From NCBI RefSeq assembly GCF_003594875.1, contig NZ_QZEY01000016.1:124001-188000 (forward strand): a stretch of 64,000 nucleotides of DNA. The letters are read 5' to 3'. Under the pieces are notes generated by a model. The model was not told the DNA's origin, did no database searches, and saw only the letters and a list, made by a program, of their open reading frames with translations. The translations under genes and the position numbers were made by a program. Positions 62,279 to 64,000 of this stretch are shown piece by piece; position 1 is the stretch's first letter; every line of letters begins with the position of its first letter. Source of the DNA: Bailinhaonella thermotolerans. GTDB taxonomy: Bacteria > Actinomycetota > Actinomycetes > Streptosporangiales > Streptosporangiaceae.

Positions 62279-64000
62279 ATGGGCATGGGCGGGCCCGGGA
62301 GCGGGCTGATCGGCAGGGAGCACCCCGCGGCGTTGCTGCGGGGTGAGGTGGAGCGGGCGGTGGCCAGCCACGGGGGGCTGGTGCTCGTCGCGGGAGAGGC
62401 CGGGATCGGCAAGACCACGCTCGTCGGGAGCGCCTGCGAGGAGGCGCGGCGGCTCGGGGCGCTGGTCCTGGGCGGGGCGTGCTGGCACTCGGACAACGCG
62501 CCCGGCTACTGGCCGTGGACGCAGGTCCTGCGCGGGCTGCGGCGGGGCGCGACCGGCGAGGAGTGGACGGCGGCGGAGGAGGCCGGCGGCGACGGCCTCG
62601 CGCGCGTGCTGGGTGAGCCCGGCGGCGAGCTCGACGCGGACGCGGACGCCTTCCGGCTGTCCGACGGGGTGACCAACGCCCTGGTCGCCGTGTCGCAGCG
62701 CCGCCCGGTGGTGGTGGTCCTGGAGGACCTGCACTGGGCGGACGCCGCCTCGCTGCGGCTGCTGGAGTTCGCGGCGCAGCACACGTGGTTCGAGCGGGTG
62801 CTGCTGGTGGGGACCTACCGCGACGCTGAGGTGGAGACCGACGGGCATCCGCTGGGTCCCGCGCTGCTGCCGCTCACCTCCCGGGCGACCACGATCACGC
62901 TGACCGGGCTCGGCCCCGCCGAGGTCGGCGCCCTGATGGCGCGCACGGCGGGGCAGGAGCCGACGGACGCGCAGGTGGCCGAGGTGCACCGCCGCACCGG
63001 CGGCAACCCGTTCTTCGTCGAGCAGACGGTGCGGCTGTGGCGCAGCGGCGGGTCGTTCGCCGCGCTCGCGCCCGGGGTGCGCGACACGCTCGCGCGGCGG
63101 CTGGCGCTGCTGCCGTCGCGGGTCGTGGAGCTGCTGACCGCCGCCGCCGTGATCGGGCGGGAGTTCCACCGGCAGGTGCTCGCCGCCGCCGCCTCGGTGC
63201 CCGTGGCCCACGCCGACCGGCTGCTCCAGCAGGCGGTGGCCGCCCGGCTCGTGATGGCCGGCGAGGGCGGCACGTTCGCGTTCGCCCACGACCTGGTGCG
63301 CGAGACCCTCTACGACCGCCTCGACGAGGAGGGCCGGGCGGAGCGCCACGCCGCCGTCGCCCGAGCCCTCGCGGAGGCACCCGGCACGGCCGAGCCCGCC
63401 GAACTGGCCCGGCACGCGTACCTCGCGGTGGACCGCCTCGGCCGGGAGCACGCCGTCGAGGCCCTGCTCGCGGCGGCCCGGACCGCGCGCCGGCGGGCGG
63501 CGGACGAAGAGGCCATCGGCCACTACCGCCGGGCGCTGGAGCTGACCGACGACCCCCAGCGGCGGCTGCCGATCGAGCTGGATCTGGGACGGCAGCTCCT
63601 CCACGCCGGCGACGCGGCCGGGGCCGTGCGTTCCTTCGACGCGGCGGCCGAGCTGGCCAGGGAGCTCGGCGACCCCGGGCTGCTGGCCCGCGTGGCGCTC
63701 GCCCGCTACCAGGGGACCGCCTACTCCGGCCTGGCCCCGCGCCCGGACCTGCTCCGCGAGGCGCTGGCCGCGCTCGGCCGCCCTGCCGAGGGCGCCGACG
63801 AGCAACTCGCCCGCGACCTGGCGTTCCAGGTGACGCTGCTGGCGCGGCGCACCGGCGACGACGAGACCCTGACCTACGGCCTGTGGGCCCACCACGACAC
63901 CATCTGGGGCCCGGGCACGGCGGGACAGCGGGTCGCGCTGACCGAGGAGATCCTGGAGGTGGCCGGGCGCACCGGCGACACGGGGGCCGAGCACTTCGCC
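62279..64000 (+). CDS. Large ATP-binding (LAL/AAA) transcriptional regulator, 3' partial
   Basis: Frame open from ATG 62279 to the window end (574 codons). N-terminal AAA-type domain: GLIGREHPAALLRGEVERAV, Walker A VAGEAGIGKTTLVGSA, Walker B VVVVLEDLHWADAASLRLLE, sensor-like RRTGGNPFFVEQTVRLW, LARRLALLPSRVVELL and FAHDLVRETLYDRLDEEGRA. Then a helical repeat (TPR-like) region begins. This is the layout of LuxR-family LAL/MalT-like regulators or BTAD-less AAA regulators; the DNA-binding HTH would be beyond the window. No Shine-Dalgarno at 62279; the nearby TAGGGT suggests a very short leader. Confidence 0.85.
   Translation, partial: MGMGGPGSGLIGREHPAALLRGEVERAVASHGGLVLVAGEAGIGKTTLVGSACEEARRLGALVLGGACWHSDNAPGYWPWTQVLRGLRRGATGEEWTAAEEAGGDGLARVLGEPGGELDADADAFRLSDGVTNALVAVSQRRPVVVVLEDLHWADAASLRLLEFAAQHTWFERVLLVGTYRDAEVETDGHPLGPALLPLTSRATTITLTGLGPAEVGALMARTAGQEPTDAQVAEVHRRTGGNPFFVEQTVRLWRSGGSFAALAPGVRDTLARRLALLPSRVVELLTAAAVIGREFHRQVLAAAASVPVAHADRLLQQAVAARLVMAGEGGTFAFAHDLVRETLYDRLDEEGRAERHAAVARALAEAPGTAEPAELARHAYLAVDRLGREHAVEALLAAARTARRRAADEEAIGHYRRALELTDDPQRRLPIELDLGRQLLHAGDAAGAVRSFDAAAELARELGDPGLLARVALARYQGTAYSGLAPRPDLLREALAALGRPAEGADEQLARDLAFQVTLLARRTGDDETLTYGLWAHHDTIWGPGTAGQRVALTEEILEVAGRTGDTGAEHFA

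Overview
The window is about 74% G+C chromosomal DNA from a filamentous actinomycete. The evidence is the strong G/C third-position bias, TAnnnT -10 elements with leaderless genes, a Spo0M homologue, a glucosyl-3-phosphoglycerate synthase and a LuxR/LAL-type regulator. Streptosporangiales (Streptosporangiaceae or Thermomonosporaceae) is my guess from the overall style, not something the sequence proves. I found no tRNA, rRNA, transposase, prophage or CRISPR array. The first and last genes run off the window.

Layout. 1-5.8 kb: end of a DHA2 efflux pump, 6-phosphogluconate dehydrogenase, a class IV aminotransferase, an agmatinase-family hydrolase and a methyltransferase. 5.85-15.5 kb: an organosulfur island of two operons. 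The rightward one is a Cys-containing leader peptide, then ssuA-ssuB-ssuC, an NtaA/DszA-type flavin monooxygenase and two flavin reductases. The leftward one is a second related leader peptide, a TauD-type dioxygenase and a large arylsulfatase. Both leaders begin 6-7 bases after a good -10 box, so both look leaderless, and both promoters carry the same 10-mer. 15.6-23.2 kb: MarR/NmrA pair, hydrolase, RibD-like reductase, isochorismatase-type hydrolase, a 5'-truncated serine-hydrolase remnant, SDR, and a divergent MFS/TetR pair.

23.3-28.3 kb: cytochrome bd oxidase (cydAB), a PCu(A)C-like lipoprotein, small proteins, a PAP2 protein and a GNAT acetyltransferase. 28.4-37.0 kb: an MDR/Gfo-Idh dehydrogenase pair divergent from gpgS, a GT4 glycosyltransferase and a 1394-residue soluble hybrid kinase with six HAMP-type repeats, like fungal Nik1 osmosensors. 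37-41.8 kb: a small secreted lectin-like protein and two membrane glycosyltransferases. 41.8-49.5 kb: a complete FecBCD/E-type metal-chelate importer divergent from a heterodimeric ABC exporter-fold pair, with two Zur/Fur-like boxes between them. 49.7-57.5 kb: epoxide hydrolase, SnoaL protein, GH3 glycosidase with its MFS transporter divergent from a tandem TetR-TetR fusion, and Spo0M. 57.8-64 kb: PIG-L deacetylase with a CBM9-like tail, a small membrane protein, an esterase, a 65-residue protein and the start of a large ATP-binding regulator.

The strongest connected stories are cysteine-responsive control of two organosulfur operons, Zur/Fur-type control of a metallophore transport locus, and a compatible-solute glycosyltransferase operon leading into an osmosensor-type kinase. 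Intergenic regions carry an 81-87 bp inverted element (three copies plus fragments), many long GC hairpins containing the octamer CCGTACGG, and short tandem repeats at 3' ends of genes.
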